64,000 bases of DNA from Microthrix sp041394405 (GTDB lineage Bacteria > Actinomycetota > Acidimicrobiia > Acidimicrobiales > Microtrichaceae): contig JAWKIF010000009.1 of the NCBI GenBank assembly GCA_041394405.1, forward strand, positions 258,664-322,663. The letters are read 5' to 3'. The notes below the pieces were generated by a model. That model was not told the origin of the DNA. It saw only the letters and a list, made by a program, of their open reading frames with translations, and ran no database searches. A program made the translations under genes and the position numbers. Every line of letters begins with the position of its first letter. The stretch's first letter is position 1. Shown one piece after another: positions 41,312 to 51,289 of this stretch.

Positions 41312-41752
41312 TCACGTCGCGTCCTGGTCGACGGCGGCGTCCAGCCCGTCGAGGATCAGCGCCAGGCCGTAGTCGAACTCGTCGGCGAAGTCGTAGCCCG
41401 GGCGGCTGACGTGGTCCGTGGCGAGCTCGCTCAGGTAGGCGTAGGCGTCGGCGGGCATGGCCTCGGTCATCTCCTCGGACAGCGTCGCCATGGCCTCGCC
41501 ACCGGTGGAGCGATGGACGGTGGCGCTGCGCCAGTCGGCCTCGGTGGGCGGCAGGTCGATCTCGCCGAAGACCACGTCGACCATGCCGTCGATGATGGCC
41601 TCCTTGTTGGGCACGTGGTGGTAGATGGTCATGGGCTTCACGCCCAGGGCCGTGGCCAGGCGGCGGATGGTGACGCCGTCCATGCCGATGTCGTCGGCCA
41701 GCGCCACCGACCCATACTGAGTACTGCCGCCCGACCGACAGGAGCGCGCCAT
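41312..41752 (-). CDS. TetR-type regulator, probably shortened
   Basis: A 146-aa frame whose N-terminal helix-turn-helix is intact from ALADDIGMDGVTIRRLATAL to GVKPMTIYHHVPNKEA. Relatives have about 200-230 aa. Here helix 1 is replaced by MARSCRSGGSTQYG, and after DLPPTEADWRSA the sequence jumps to GGEAMATLSEEMTEAMPADA and DFADEFDYGLALILDGL, the usual end. About 70-90 residues of the ligand-binding domain seem deleted in frame. Its ATG overlaps the ATG of the divergent oxidoreductase, so the control region has probably been lost too. Likely non-functional or altered. Confidence 0.6.
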   Translation of the reverse strand: MARSCRSGGSTQYGSVALADDIGMDGVTIRRLATALGVKPMTIYHHVPNKEAIIDGMVDVVFGEIDLPPTEADWRSATVHRSTGGEAMATLSEEMTEAMPADAYAYLSELATDHVSRPGYDFADEFDYGLALILDGLDAAVDQDAT

Positions 41753-42878
41753 GACCGACGCGCACGCCACCCCACACACAACCGGCCGGTCCCCTGCACA
41801 ACCCGCTGCACACGCCGCCCCGGGCCCGGACGATGCCACCGAACCCCGGCCGGGTCTGCCCGATCGAATGCGCGCCGTGGTGCAGCGCACCTACGGCGGC
41901 AGCGCAGCGTGGCGCGTCGAGACCGTCGAGCGGCCGACGCCCAAGCCCGATGAGGTGCTCGTCGAGGTGCACGCCGCCGGGCTGGACCGGGGCACCTGGC
42001 ACCTCGCCGCCGGGCTCCCCTACCTGGTGCGCCTCGGCTTCGGGCTGAGGAAGCCGAAGAACCCGGTGCCGGGCATGGACCTGGCCGGACGGGTGGCAGC
42101 GGTGGGCACCGACGTCACCCGGTTTGCCGTCGGCGAGGAGGTGTTCGGCATCGGCGTGGGCACCTTCGCCGAGTACGCCACGGCCCCCGAGGCGAAGCTG
42201 GTGCGCCGGCCCAGCGGCCTCAGTGCCGAGGCGGCGGCGGTATCGACGATCTCGGGCATCACCGCCCTGCAGGCACTCACCGACGTCGGTGGGCTGCAGC
42301 CCGGCCGGCGGGTGCTGGTGCTCGGTGCGTCGGGCGGCGTGGGCACGTTTGCGGTGCAACTGGCCCGTGCGCTGGGCGCCACCGTGGACGGGGTGGCCGG
42401 CACGCGCAACCTCGAGCTGGTTCGCTCGCTGGGCGCCGAGGAGGTCTTCGACTACACCCAACAGGACCTGGCCGGGCTGGAGCGGCTCTACGACCTGATC
42501 CTCGACATGGGCGGCCGCAACTCGCTCCCCCGCCTCCGCAAGATCCTCGCGCCGAAGGGCACGCTGGTGATCGTGGGCGGAGAGGGCGGCAATCGCCTCA
42601 CCGGCGGGTTCGGCCGCCAGTTCCGTGCCGTGGCGCTCTCGCCGTTCGTCAGACAGCGGCTGACGATGCTGATCAGCGGCGAGGACCTGGGCAGCATCGA
42701 GCGCCTGGCCGGGCACCTGGCCGCAGGCGACGTGGTGCCCGCCATCGGCAGCCGCTTCCCGTTGGCCGACGCCGCCGAGGCGCTCGCCCAGATGGAGCAG
42801 GGCCGAACCAGCGGCAAGTCGGTGATCATCGTGCGCCCCTCGACCGACGAGACCCTGCGCCTCGGTCTGGGGTGCTGA
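41751..42878 (+). CDS. Zinc-independent medium-chain alcohol dehydrogenase / quinone oxidoreductase
   Basis: A 375-aa MDR enzyme. PVPGMDLAGRVAAVG and GEEVFGIG belong to the GroES-like domain, VLVLGASGGVGTFAVQLARA is the NAD(P)-binding motif, and LYDLILDMGGRNSLPRLRK follows. The zinc ligands of classical ADH are absent. CAGGAG lies 6 nt before the ATG, supporting a 39-residue Ala/Pro-rich N-terminal extension. The neighbouring divergent TetR gene would normally repress it; since that gene looks shortened, expression may be constitutive. Confidence 0.85.
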   Translation: MTDAHATPHTTGRSPAQPAAHAAPGPDDATEPRPGLPDRMRAVVQRTYGGSAAWRVETVERPTPKPDEVLVEVHAAGLDRGTWHLAAGLPYLVRLGFGLRKPKNPVPGMDLAGRVAAVGTDVTRFAVGEEVFGIGVGTFAEYATAPEAKLVRRPSGLSAEAAAVSTISGITALQALTDVGGLQPGRRVLVLGASGGVGTFAVQLARALGATVDGVAGTRNLELVRSLGAEEVFDYTQQDLAGLERLYDLILDMGGRNSLPRLRKILAPKGTLVIVGGEGGNRLTGGFGRQFRAVALSPFVRQRLTMLISGEDLGSIERLAGHLAAGDVVPAIGSRFPLADAAEALAQMEQGRTSGKSVIIVRPSTDETLRLGLGC

Positions 42879-42974
42879 AAGCGCGCTCCTGCGCGTTCCG
42901 GGCACCCGAGTTGAGCGAGTAGCTCGAACTGGGGTGCTGAAAGCGCGCTCCTGCGCGTTCTGGGCACCCGAGTT
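42867..42974. repeat. 46-bp direct repeat, two copies
   Basis: Copies at 42867-42912 and 42929-42974 differ at one base and are spaced with a 62-bp period. The first copy includes the last codons and stop of the oxidoreductase gene. Each contains CGCGC-TCCT-GCGCG, a strong hairpin. This looks like a local tandem duplication of a terminator-like element between convergent genes. Confidence 0.8.
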
Positions 42975-43001
42975 ACGCGGGATGGGCGGGATCGGCGGGA
43001 T

Positions 43002-44795
43002 CTACCGGTGGGTCACGACGGTGCCGGGCATGTCGCCTGCGGCGCGCCACCGATCCAGGTGGGAGACGTAGTTCATGAGGTTGCCCGGATGCACCACGTT
43101 GCGGGCCGCAGCCATGGTGCGGGCGCCCTCGGAGTTGCCGTAGCTGGGCGTGCACATCGCCGAGTACTTGCCGAAGCCCTTGCCCGCCTCCCACAGGGTG
43201 GCCAGCCAGGCGTCCTCGGCCTCGACGGTCGCCTCGATGGAGGCGATGCCCTCCTCCTTGGCGGTGGCCACGATGGCGGAGAGGTGTTCGGCCAGCTCGA
43301 ACAGGTAGTGGCTGAAGTTCAGCCCGAACCCGGCCTGGATGAAGTGGCACACCAGCAGGTTGGGGAACCCGTGGGTGAGGATGCCGTGCAGCGTGTGGGC
43401 ACCGTCAGCCCAGCGCTCGCTGAGCCGCTGCCCGTCGCGACCCACCGGATCGAACCCGAGGCGACTGACCAGCCCGGTGGTCACCTCGAAGCCCGAGGCG
43501 TAGACCAGCAGGTCCAGCTCGTACTGCTCGCCGTCCACCACCGGCCCCCGCTCGTTGACCTGCTGCACCCCCCGCCCGTCGGTGTCCACCAGATGGACGT
43601 TGGGCAGGTTGAAGGCCTGCAGGTACTCGTCGTGAAAGCAGATGCGCTTGCAGTGCTTGCCGTACCAGGGCTTCAGCGCCTCGGCGGTTGCAGCGTCGTC
43701 GACCACCTCGTCAATGCGGGCCCGCAACGACTCCATGGTCTCGAAGTCGGCCTGCTCCAGCGCCTCGGCCTCCTCGGGGCTGGGAGGTTCGGTCTGGGTG
43801 TCGGTCCAGAGCACCTCGGTCCACCCGTCGCCCACCAGGTTCTCCTCCGGCTGCTCGCCGCTAACCACCGAGGTGAAGTTGAGCGTGCGCTCGCGTTGCC
43901 AGCCGGGCTGGAGGCCCTGAAACCACTCGGCGTCGATCGGGGCATTGGCCCGCACCCCGACCGCCGAGGGCGTGCGCTGGAAGACGTACACCTCCTTGGC
44001 GGCACGGGCCAGCTGCGGGACCAGCTGGATCGAGGTGGCACCGGTGCCGATGATGCCGACCCGCTTGTCGGCCAGGCGGTCCATGGGCTCGGTGGGGGAA
44101 CCGCCGGTGTAGCCGTAGTCCCACCTGGCCGTGTGGAAGGCACGCCCCGCAAAGCTGGAGATGCCCTCGATGGCCGGCAGCTTGGCCTTGTGCATGATGC
44201 CGCTGGCGGTGATGAGAAACCGGGCCGACAACCGGTCGCCGCGGGTGGTGACCACCTGCCAGCGAGCGGCCTCTTCGTCCCACGTGGCGCCGTCGATCTC
44301 GGTCTGGAACAGTGCGTGGGGATACAGGTCGAAGTGCCGGCCGACCCGCTGGCAGTGCTCGAAGATCTCGGTGGCCGGCGCATAGCGCATGGTGGGCATG
44401 TAGCCGGTCTCCTCCAGAAACGGCATGTAGATGAGCGACTCGACGTCGCACATGCAGCCCGGGTAGCGGTTCCAGTACCAGGTGCCGCCGAAGTCCCCGG
44501 CCTTCTCCACGATGCGGAAGTCGGTGATGCCACGCTTGAGCAGGCCGATGGCGGTGTACATGCCGCCGAAGCCACCGCCGACGATGACCACGTCGGTCTC
44601 CTCGGCCACGCTGTCGCGGGTGAAGCCGGGCTTCACCCACGGATCTCGGTCGAAGTCCTCACCCTCGTCGGCCAGCTGGGAGTATTGCGCCAGCCCCTCG
44701 GCGCGCAGGCGCTTCTCGCGCTCGCGCCGGTACCGCTCGCGCACCTCCTCCATGGAGGAGGCGTCCCTGGTTGTGTCGTTGGGTTTCTGGTGCAA
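43002..44795 (-). CDS. Type I Baeyer-Villiger monooxygenase
   Basis: A 597-aa FAD/NADPH enzyme. VIVGGGFGGM binds FAD, GTWYWNRYPGCMCDVES is the active-site strand, the BVMO fingerprint is FAGRAFHTARWDY, and GIIGTGATSIQLVPQLA is the NADPH Rossmann motif. A roughly 50-residue N-terminal extension (RERYRREREKRLRAEGLAQY) resembles cyclic-ketone enzymes of the CPDMO/PAMO type. It inserts oxygen next to a ketone, giving esters or lactones. The start is a TTG with AGGAG about 8 nt upstream; an ATG 14 codons in is possible. It diverges from suf. Confidence 0.92.
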   Translation of the reverse strand: MHQKPNDTTRDASSMEEVRERYRREREKRLRAEGLAQYSQLADEGEDFDRDPWVKPGFTRDSVAEETDVVIVGGGFGGMYTAIGLLKRGITDFRIVEKAGDFGGTWYWNRYPGCMCDVESLIYMPFLEETGYMPTMRYAPATEIFEHCQRVGRHFDLYPHALFQTEIDGATWDEEAARWQVVTTRGDRLSARFLITASGIMHKAKLPAIEGISSFAGRAFHTARWDYGYTGGSPTEPMDRLADKRVGIIGTGATSIQLVPQLARAAKEVYVFQRTPSAVGVRANAPIDAEWFQGLQPGWQRERTLNFTSVVSGEQPEENLVGDGWTEVLWTDTQTEPPSPEEAEALEQADFETMESLRARIDEVVDDAATAEALKPWYGKHCKRICFHDEYLQAFNLPNVHLVDTDGRGVQQVNERGPVVDGEQYELDLLVYASGFEVTTGLVSRLGFDPVGRDGQRLSERWADGAHTLHGILTHGFPNLLVCHFIQAGFGLNFSHYLFELAEHLSAIVATAKEEGIASIEATVEAEDAWLATLWEAGKGFGKYSAMCTPSYGNSEGARTMAAARNVVHPGNLMNYVSHLDRWRAAGDMPGTVVTHR

Positions 44796-44927
44796 GCCTC
44801 TGTCTCCTGGCAGCGAGAATGCTGTCGCCCGGCAGCGGGCGTGCTGCCTTCTCGCAGCGAGTCTGACGTGTCGAACCCATCAGGTCACGTTGGCCCCGCG
44901 CCGCCGATGGACGCCTGCCTGGGCGGC

Positions 44928-44956
44928 TTGTCAATAAACACGATCAACGGTAGTTT
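44928..44956 (+). promoter_or_regulatory. Putative sigma-70-type promoter of the suf operon
   Basis: TTGTCA (44928-44933) and TAGTTT (44951-44956) are separated by exactly 17 bp in an unusually AT-rich patch, 27 bp before the sufB start codon. No sufR gene is adjacent. Confidence 0.5.
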
Positions 44957-44983
44957 TATCGCCGACGCAACCGCGGGAGCAGC

Positions 44984-46419
<1,436 letters not shown>

Positions 46420-46420
<1 letters not shown>

Positions 46421-47184
46421 TGCTCTCCATCACGAACCTGTCCGCCACCATCGACGGCAAGACCGTCCTGAGTGGCTTCAACTTGGAGGTGGGCGCCGGC
46501 GAGGTGCACGTCATCATGGGACCCAACGGCGCCGGCAAGTCCACGTTGTCCAACGTGCTCACGGGCCGCGACGGCTACGTGTTGTCGGGCAGCATCGACT
46601 TCGACGGCGAGGACCTGCTGGCCATGTCGCCGGAGGACCGGGCCACCGCCGGGCTGTTCCTGGCGTTCCAGCACCCCACCGAGATTCCCGGCGTGGGCAA
46701 CATGTACTTCCTGCGCACGGCGGTGAACGCCGTGCGCACCGCGCAGGGCCTGCCCGAGATCGCCGCCACCGACTTCCTGGGCCAGGCCAAGGACGCCATG
46801 GCGCTGCTCGACATGGACCCGGCGTTTCTCAGCCGCTCGGTGAACACCGGGTTCTCCGGCGGCGAGAAGAAGCGCAACGAGGTGCTGCAGCTCAGCCTGT
46901 TGCAGCCGCGCCTGGCGATCCTCGACGAGATCGACTCCGGCCTGGACATCGACGCGCTGCGCGTGGTGGCCACCGCCGTCGAGGCGCTGCGCTCGCCCGA
47001 CCGTTCGATGATCATCATCACCCACCACCCCCGGCTGCTGGAGATGGTGAAGCCCGACCACGTGCACGTGCTGACCGGCGGGAGGATCGTGCGCTCGGGT
47101 GGGCCCGAGTTGGCCACGGAGATCGAGTCCCAGGGCTACGCCTCCGCCATGGCCGATGGCGCAGCGGCGCCGTCGACCTCGTGA
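46420..47184 (+). CDS. sufC: Fe-S cluster assembly ATPase SufC
   Basis: A 254-aa ABC-type ATPase that drives the SufB-SufD scaffold. Walker A is GPNGAGKST, the signature is FSGGEKKRNEV, and Walker B is LAILDEIDSGLDIDAL followed by the switch His in IITHHPRLL. FLAFQHPTEIPGV is the SufC-type Q-loop region. The ATG overlaps the sufB stop (TGATG), so translation is coupled and the start is secure. Confidence 0.97.
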
Positions 47185-48545
47185 CCATGGTCGCCGCCAC
47201 CCACGAGGCCACCCGGTTCGACCGCCTGGTGCGCCCGGCACCCGACGAGCCCGCCATCACCAACGATGATCACCTGGCCGCCACCCGCCGGGCCGACGCA
47301 CTGGCCTGGATCGACGAGCACGGCCTGCCCACCGGCCGCGACGAGCCGTGGCACTACACGCCCCTGAAGGAGTTGGGCGCTGCGCTGGGCGAGGCCACCC
47401 CGGCGCCGGCCCGCCAGCTGGACCCGGGCCGCGTCGATGCGCTGGCCGGCGCCCACGGCGGGCCCCGGCTGGTGTTCGTCAACGGCTACTTCGACGCCGA
47501 GCACTCCGAGACCCCGCAGGCCGACGGCGTGTGGTGCGGCCCCAGCAGCCAGGTGCCCCCGGAGCACGCCGCTCTGGTGGCGTCCACCGCCGAGGGCGAG
47601 CTGTCCGACGGGTTCGAGGCGTTGAACCGGGCCGATGGCGGAGACGCCGCCGTGGTCATCGCGGCGCCGGGCGCCACACCATCGGCCCCCGTGCAGGTGG
47701 TGCACCTCACCGCACCCGGCGACACCCTGGAGATCGCCCACCCCCGCACCATCGTGTGCGTCGGCAAGGACGCCGACGTTGCCGTCATCGAATCGTTCGT
47801 CGGCCAGCCGGGCGCGGCCCTCCGCAACACGCTCAGCACCATGCTGCTGGGCATCGGCGCCAGCCTGCGCCACCACCGGGTGCAGACCGAGGCCGGCGAG
47901 TGCCTCCACGTGGGCCTGACGAACGTCACCCAGGCCGCCAACAGCACGCTCGCCTCCACGTCGGTCATGTTGGGCGCCCGGGTGGCCCGCAACGCCATCA
48001 ACGTCCGCTTTGCCGGCACCGGGGCCCAGGCCAACCTGCGGGGACTGCAGGTGCTGGACGGTCGCCAACGTCACGACACCATGATCACCGCCGATCATGC
48101 TGCGTCCGGCTGCCGCAGCGACCAAGAATTCAAGTCCGTCGTCGACGACCGGGCCCGCAGCTCGTTCTCCGGCCACATCATCGTGCGCCCCGGTGTGGTG
48201 GACACCGACGCCCACCAGACCAACCGCAACCTGTTGCTCAGCCCACAGGGCCAGGCCGATACGCGGCCATGGCTGGAGATCTTCGCCGATGATGTGCGCT
48301 GCACCCACGGCGCCACGGTGGGTCGGCTAGACGACGAGGCGCTGTTCTACCTTCGCAGCCGCGGCATCCCCGCCGAGCTGGGCCGCAGCATGCTGATCGA
48401 CGCCTTCATCCGCGAGGTGATCGACACCGTGGAGCCGAAGTCGCTGCGCGACCACCTGAAGGCCGTGGTTGCGGCCAAGCACGCCGAAGCGCCCATCGGC
48501 CACGAGGACCTCCACCGGGAGGCCAAGGCCCAGGTGCAATCGTGA
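47181..48545 (+). CDS. sufD: Fe-S cluster assembly protein SufD
   Basis: A 454-aa partner of SufB. The N-terminal helical part contains DEPWHYTPLKEL. The C-terminal beta-helix core ends with EIFADDVRCTHGATVGRLDD and EALFYLRSRGIPAELGRSML, the standard SufD ending with its conserved His. The GTG start overlaps the sufC stop by 4 bp (GTGA); an ATG two codons later is the alternative. SufBC2D is the expected complex. Confidence 0.95.
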   Translation: MTMVAATHEATRFDRLVRPAPDEPAITNDDHLAATRRADALAWIDEHGLPTGRDEPWHYTPLKELGAALGEATPAPARQLDPGRVDALAGAHGGPRLVFVNGYFDAEHSETPQADGVWCGPSSQVPPEHAALVASTAEGELSDGFEALNRADGGDAAVVIAAPGATPSAPVQVVHLTAPGDTLEIAHPRTIVCVGKDADVAVIESFVGQPGAALRNTLSTMLLGIGASLRHHRVQTEAGECLHVGLTNVTQAANSTLASTSVMLGARVARNAINVRFAGTGAQANLRGLQVLDGRQRHDTMITADHAASGCRSDQEFKSVVDDRARSSFSGHIIVRPGVVDTDAHQTNRNLLLSPQGQADTRPWLEIFADDVRCTHGATVGRLDDEALFYLRSRGIPAELGRSMLIDAFIREVIDTVEPKSLRDHLKAVVAAKHAEAPIGHEDLHREAKAQVQS

Positions 48546-49108
48546 GCATCGCCTCCCCCATGCGGCCGCTGTCGCGTGACTGCGATGCCGTCACCGTTCC
48601 CAACGGCGAGGCGGTCGTCCTCAAGGAGGGCGAGCCGGTTCGGGTGGTGCAGGAACTGGGCGGCAGTTTCACGGTGAAGACCGACTACGGCAACCTCATG
48701 CGCGTTGCCGGCATCGATGCCGACGCACTGGGGCGCGAGCTGCCCGAGGAGGTGGCGGCCAAGATCCAACGTGACGCCGAGCGTGCCGCCGGCCCCTTCT
48801 CCATCGACTACGTCGAGGAGGCGCTGGGCGAGGTGTACGACCCCGAGATCCCCGTCAGCATCGTCGACCTGGGGCTGGTGTACCGGCTGGACGAGGTGAT
48901 GCTGGACGATGGGCGCCGGCGCATCGAGATCGACATGACCATGACCTCGCCCGGCTGCGGCATGGGCGACGTGCTCACCGCAGATGCCAAGAAGGCCACC
49001 GAGGCCGTGCCCGGCGTGGACGAGGTGGAGGTGAACCTGGTGTTCACCCCGCCCTGGGGCGCCCACCGCATGACCGACGCGGTCAAGCTGCAGCTCGGCC
49101 TGCTGTAG
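48542..49108 (+). CDS. sufT: Fe-S maturation factor SufT (MIP18/DUF59 family)
   Basis: A 188-aa protein of two parts. Residues 1-75 form a small beta-rich domain (AVTVPNGEAVVLKEGEPVRV and GSFTVKTDYGNLMRV). Residues 85-188 form a DUF59/MIP18 domain with EVYDPEIPVSIVDLGLVYRL and MTSPGCGMGDVL, whose Cys is the conserved cluster-handling residue. SufT helps deliver Fe-S clusters to target proteins. The GTG overlaps the sufD stop by 4 bp, making it the fourth coupled gene of the operon. Confidence 0.92.
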   Translation: MSIASPMRPLSRDCDAVTVPNGEAVVLKEGEPVRVVQELGGSFTVKTDYGNLMRVAGIDADALGRELPEEVAAKIQRDAERAAGPFSIDYVEEALGEVYDPEIPVSIVDLGLVYRLDEVMLDDGRRRIEIDMTMTSPGCGMGDVLTADAKKATEAVPGVDEVEVNLVFTPPWGAHRMTDAVKLQLGLL

Positions 49109-49122
49109 GTCTGGCCGGCACC

Positions 49123-49503
49123 ATGTCCACCCCGGCGACCTTTCCCTACCGGCTGGACAACCGCTGGAAGCCGATGTTCCTGGTGCTGGGCGTCACCGCC
49201 AACGACGGCGTCACCCTCACCGACGATGGCCGGTTCCGGGCCACCTACGGGCGGTTCTCCCTCGAGACGCCCCTGAGCAACATCGATCACACCGAGGTGA
49301 CCGGCCCCCACCGCTGGTACACCGCGGTTGGGCTGCGCCTGAGCTTCGCCGACGATGGCCTCACGATGGGCACCAACAACCAGTTGGGCCTCTGCGTCGC
49401 CTTCACGGAGCGGGTTCACAAGGTGATCGGCCTGAAGGACCACTCGGCCCTGTGGGTGAGCGTGGCCGACCCCAACGGCCTAGCGGCAGCCATCGGCAAG
49501 TAG
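49123..49503 (+). CDS. Conserved small protein downstream of sufT
   Basis: A 126-aa soluble beta-rich protein. FPYRLDNRWKPMFLVLGV, YGRFSLETPLSNIDHTEVTG and HRWYTAVGLRLSFADDGLT suggest a PH-like barrel. I recall similar actinobacterial proteins but know no function. It starts 14 bp after sufT on the same strand, so it is probably the last gene of the suf transcript. A role in Fe-S assembly is only a guess from position. Confidence 0.75.
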   Translation: MSTPATFPYRLDNRWKPMFLVLGVTANDGVTLTDDGRFRATYGRFSLETPLSNIDHTEVTGPHRWYTAVGLRLSFADDGLTMGTNNQLGLCVAFTERVHKVIGLKDHSALWVSVADPNGLAAAIGK

Positions 49504-49541
49504 GCCGACGCCAGGGCGACGCTGTCTGGTCGTCCGCCGTG

Positions 49542-49790
49542 CTACGCAGCCGGAGTTCGCTCCCGTGTTTGGTCGCCGTGGCCGGCCAACAGACCAGCCA
49601 CGGACACATCCTCATCCAGCGCCTCCCAATGCAGCCCGCGCCGGCTCAGTGTGACTGCTTCCCGCTGCGCAGGAGTGGCATGGAGGAGGCGAGGAAACCA
49701 CGCCAAGGGCACGCCGACCGTGCGGCCGTCGCCAAGCGTGACCCACATGCAGTCCTCATCGAAGTGCACGGCTTCAGGCGAAGTGCTCAT
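49542..49790 (-). CDS. DUF2442 domain protein
   Basis: An 82-aa protein. VHFDEDCMWVTLGDGRTVGV, PLAWFPRLLHATPAQRE and GLHWEALDEDVSVAGLL match DUF2442, a small fold usually encoded beside DUF4160. Its ATG lies 17 bp inside the end of the DUF4160 gene, so the pair is coupled. Such pairs are suspected toxin-antitoxin or regulatory modules. This member looks intact while its partner carries an early stop. Confidence 0.82.
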   Translation of the reverse strand: MSTSPEAVHFDEDCMWVTLGDGRTVGVPLAWFPRLLHATPAQREAVTLSRRGLHWEALDEDVSVAGLLAGHGDQTRERTPAA

Positions 49791-50016
49791 ACCACGCTCG
49801 TTCCAAGTCGTCTCGATGCAGCTCGACCAGCCTCTGGATCCGGTTGAGCGTGCGGACATTGAAACCATCATTGTACGCCAGAGCTGCTACCGGGCGAAGC
49901 CAGAGTTTCGCCTCATCGCGGCCCTGCAGCACGTGGATGTGCACCGGTTCCCGCGGAGCACCTCCGTTTGAATAGAACAAGATGCGAAATCCATCGATGC
50001 GCTACACCACCGGCAT
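49774..50016 (-). pseudogene. DUF4160 gene with an amber codon at position 5
   Basis: A strong AAGGAGGGGAGGT leads to an ATG at 50016 that reads MPVV, then TAG (50002-50004), then RIDGFRILFYSNGG, AKLWLRPVAALAYNDGFNVR and RTLNRIQRLVELHRDDLERA. Intact DUF4160 proteins start MPxVxRIDGxRFFFYSNE, so the TAG interrupts the normal coding sequence at its fifth codon. The rest is undamaged. Possibilities are a real nonsense mutation, a base error, or restart at a downstream TTG. Confidence 0.75.
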
Positions 50017-50037
50017 GCTGAACGGACCTCCCCTCCT

Positions 50038-50059
50038 TGCATGAGATGGTACTCATGCA
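50038..50059. promoter_or_regulatory. Perfect inverted repeat before the DUF4160/DUF2442 pair
   Basis: TGCATGAG and CTCATGCA flank a 6-nt centre. The repeat ends right at the ribosome-binding region of the DUF4160 gene, the place expected for autoregulatory binding by a toxin-antitoxin complex. Confidence 0.6.
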
Positions 50060-50167
50060 GTTTCACAATGGAGCGGGAACGCGTCAGCCTGTTGCATGAT
50101 GCCGTCGCGGGCCACTCGATCGTCAACGCTGAATTCGATCGGACGGTCACGACACCCGACCATCGGG

Positions 50168-51220
50168 CTACTCGGGGGCGCCGACGGGGCGACCATCGAC
50201 CACCTGGTCGAGGTACTCGGCCATGCCAATACCCCTGCGGCCGTTGCACTCGAAGCGGGTCATGGCCTCGCTGATGCGGGTGTGCAGTGACTCGCCGTCG
50301 GGGGTGGTTCGACGGTTGCGTAGCGGGATCTTCGACAGCACCGTGCCCGTCACCTCGTAGGTGTCGTGCTCGGTGGTCGCCAGGCAGCGCATCGACGTGG
50401 GCTCGCGATGGGCATCCCACTCGGTGTCGATCCGGCAATCGGTGATCAGCTGATACTCGTCGCCGATCAGCACCATGCCACCCGGGCGGGGCGGCTTGTC
50501 GGCGCTGGTGGCGATGAGCGAGATCATCATCGCAAAGTCGTCGCCGAACACGATGGGCAGCCAGCGGTACCAGGCGATGGCCTGCCAGAAGCGCGGGCCC
50601 CACGACTTGTCGCGTAGGCCGAAACCGTCGATGCCCATCGCCTCGTCCCCGACGGTGATCGTGCCCCGGACGGCGCAGTGCTGTTCGTAGTGCGCCTTGG
50701 CGAAGCTGTTGGCGGCATCGATGCCCAGTTCCCGGCCGTCGGCGTACTGGGGTTTGCCCCCGAACATCGGGGACACGCCCCGGTAGTCCAGCTCGACCGA
50801 TGCGTCGACCATGGGGTTGTCGGCGAACGCCTGGCGGGGGTTCGCCATCTCTCCGGGGTCCTCCAGCAGGCACACCTTGCCCTCGTAGCCCACGGACAGG
50901 TGCGTGAACGGTTCGTGCACGTCGATGCGCAGGCCGCCGGCGTTCATCTCGGCGTTGGCGGTGATCGTGGGCCGGCCATAGATGAAGCCGACGCGTCCCC
51001 CGGGCAGGTAGACACACACCGACAGCTCGGCGTAACCCTCGTTCACCCGGTTGCCGAGACGGAACCAGCCGCCGGTCTCCGTCCCCAGGTCGAAGGCGTT
51101 GAGGTACATCGACTCGTTGTAGTTGACCGCTTCGTCGGGCTCGTGTGGGTACTCGTCCTCGGGCAACAGCACGGTGACGATCTCGTCCGGGTCGAAGGCG
51201 GACGGCGAGTGGTCGTTCAT
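50168..51220 (-). CDS. Conserved hypothetical protein, AttH/CrtC-like lipocalin fold possible
   Basis: A 350-aa soluble protein. Its two halves are rich in beta strands (NAFDLGTETGGWFRLGNRV, RVGFIYGRPTITANAEMNAG, FGLRDKSWGPRFWQAIAWYR). The GxRDxSWGxR segment is seen in actinobacterial lipocalin-like proteins related to AttH or hydroxyneurosporene synthase. An RBS (GAGGAG) precedes the ATG. No catalytic residues can be named and there is no signal peptide. Such genes often accompany acyl-CoA and terpenoid or steroid metabolism, which would fit this window, but that is inference. Confidence 0.6.
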   Translation of the reverse strand: MNDHSPSAFDPDEIVTVLLPEDEYPHEPDEAVNYNESMYLNAFDLGTETGGWFRLGNRVNEGYAELSVCVYLPGGRVGFIYGRPTITANAEMNAGGLRIDVHEPFTHLSVGYEGKVCLLEDPGEMANPRQAFADNPMVDASVELDYRGVSPMFGGKPQYADGRELGIDAANSFAKAHYEQHCAVRGTITVGDEAMGIDGFGLRDKSWGPRFWQAIAWYRWLPIVFGDDFAMMISLIATSADKPPRPGGMVLIGDEYQLITDCRIDTEWDAHREPTSMRCLATTEHDTYEVTGTVLSKIPLRNRRTTPDGESLHTRISEAMTRFECNGRRGIGMAEYLDQVVDGRPVGAPE

Positions 51221-51289
51221 GGCGTGCTCCTCGGTTGCCCTGACCTCGGTGAGCGTACCGATGCGGCCGGTCGCAGGTTCACGCTGGGC

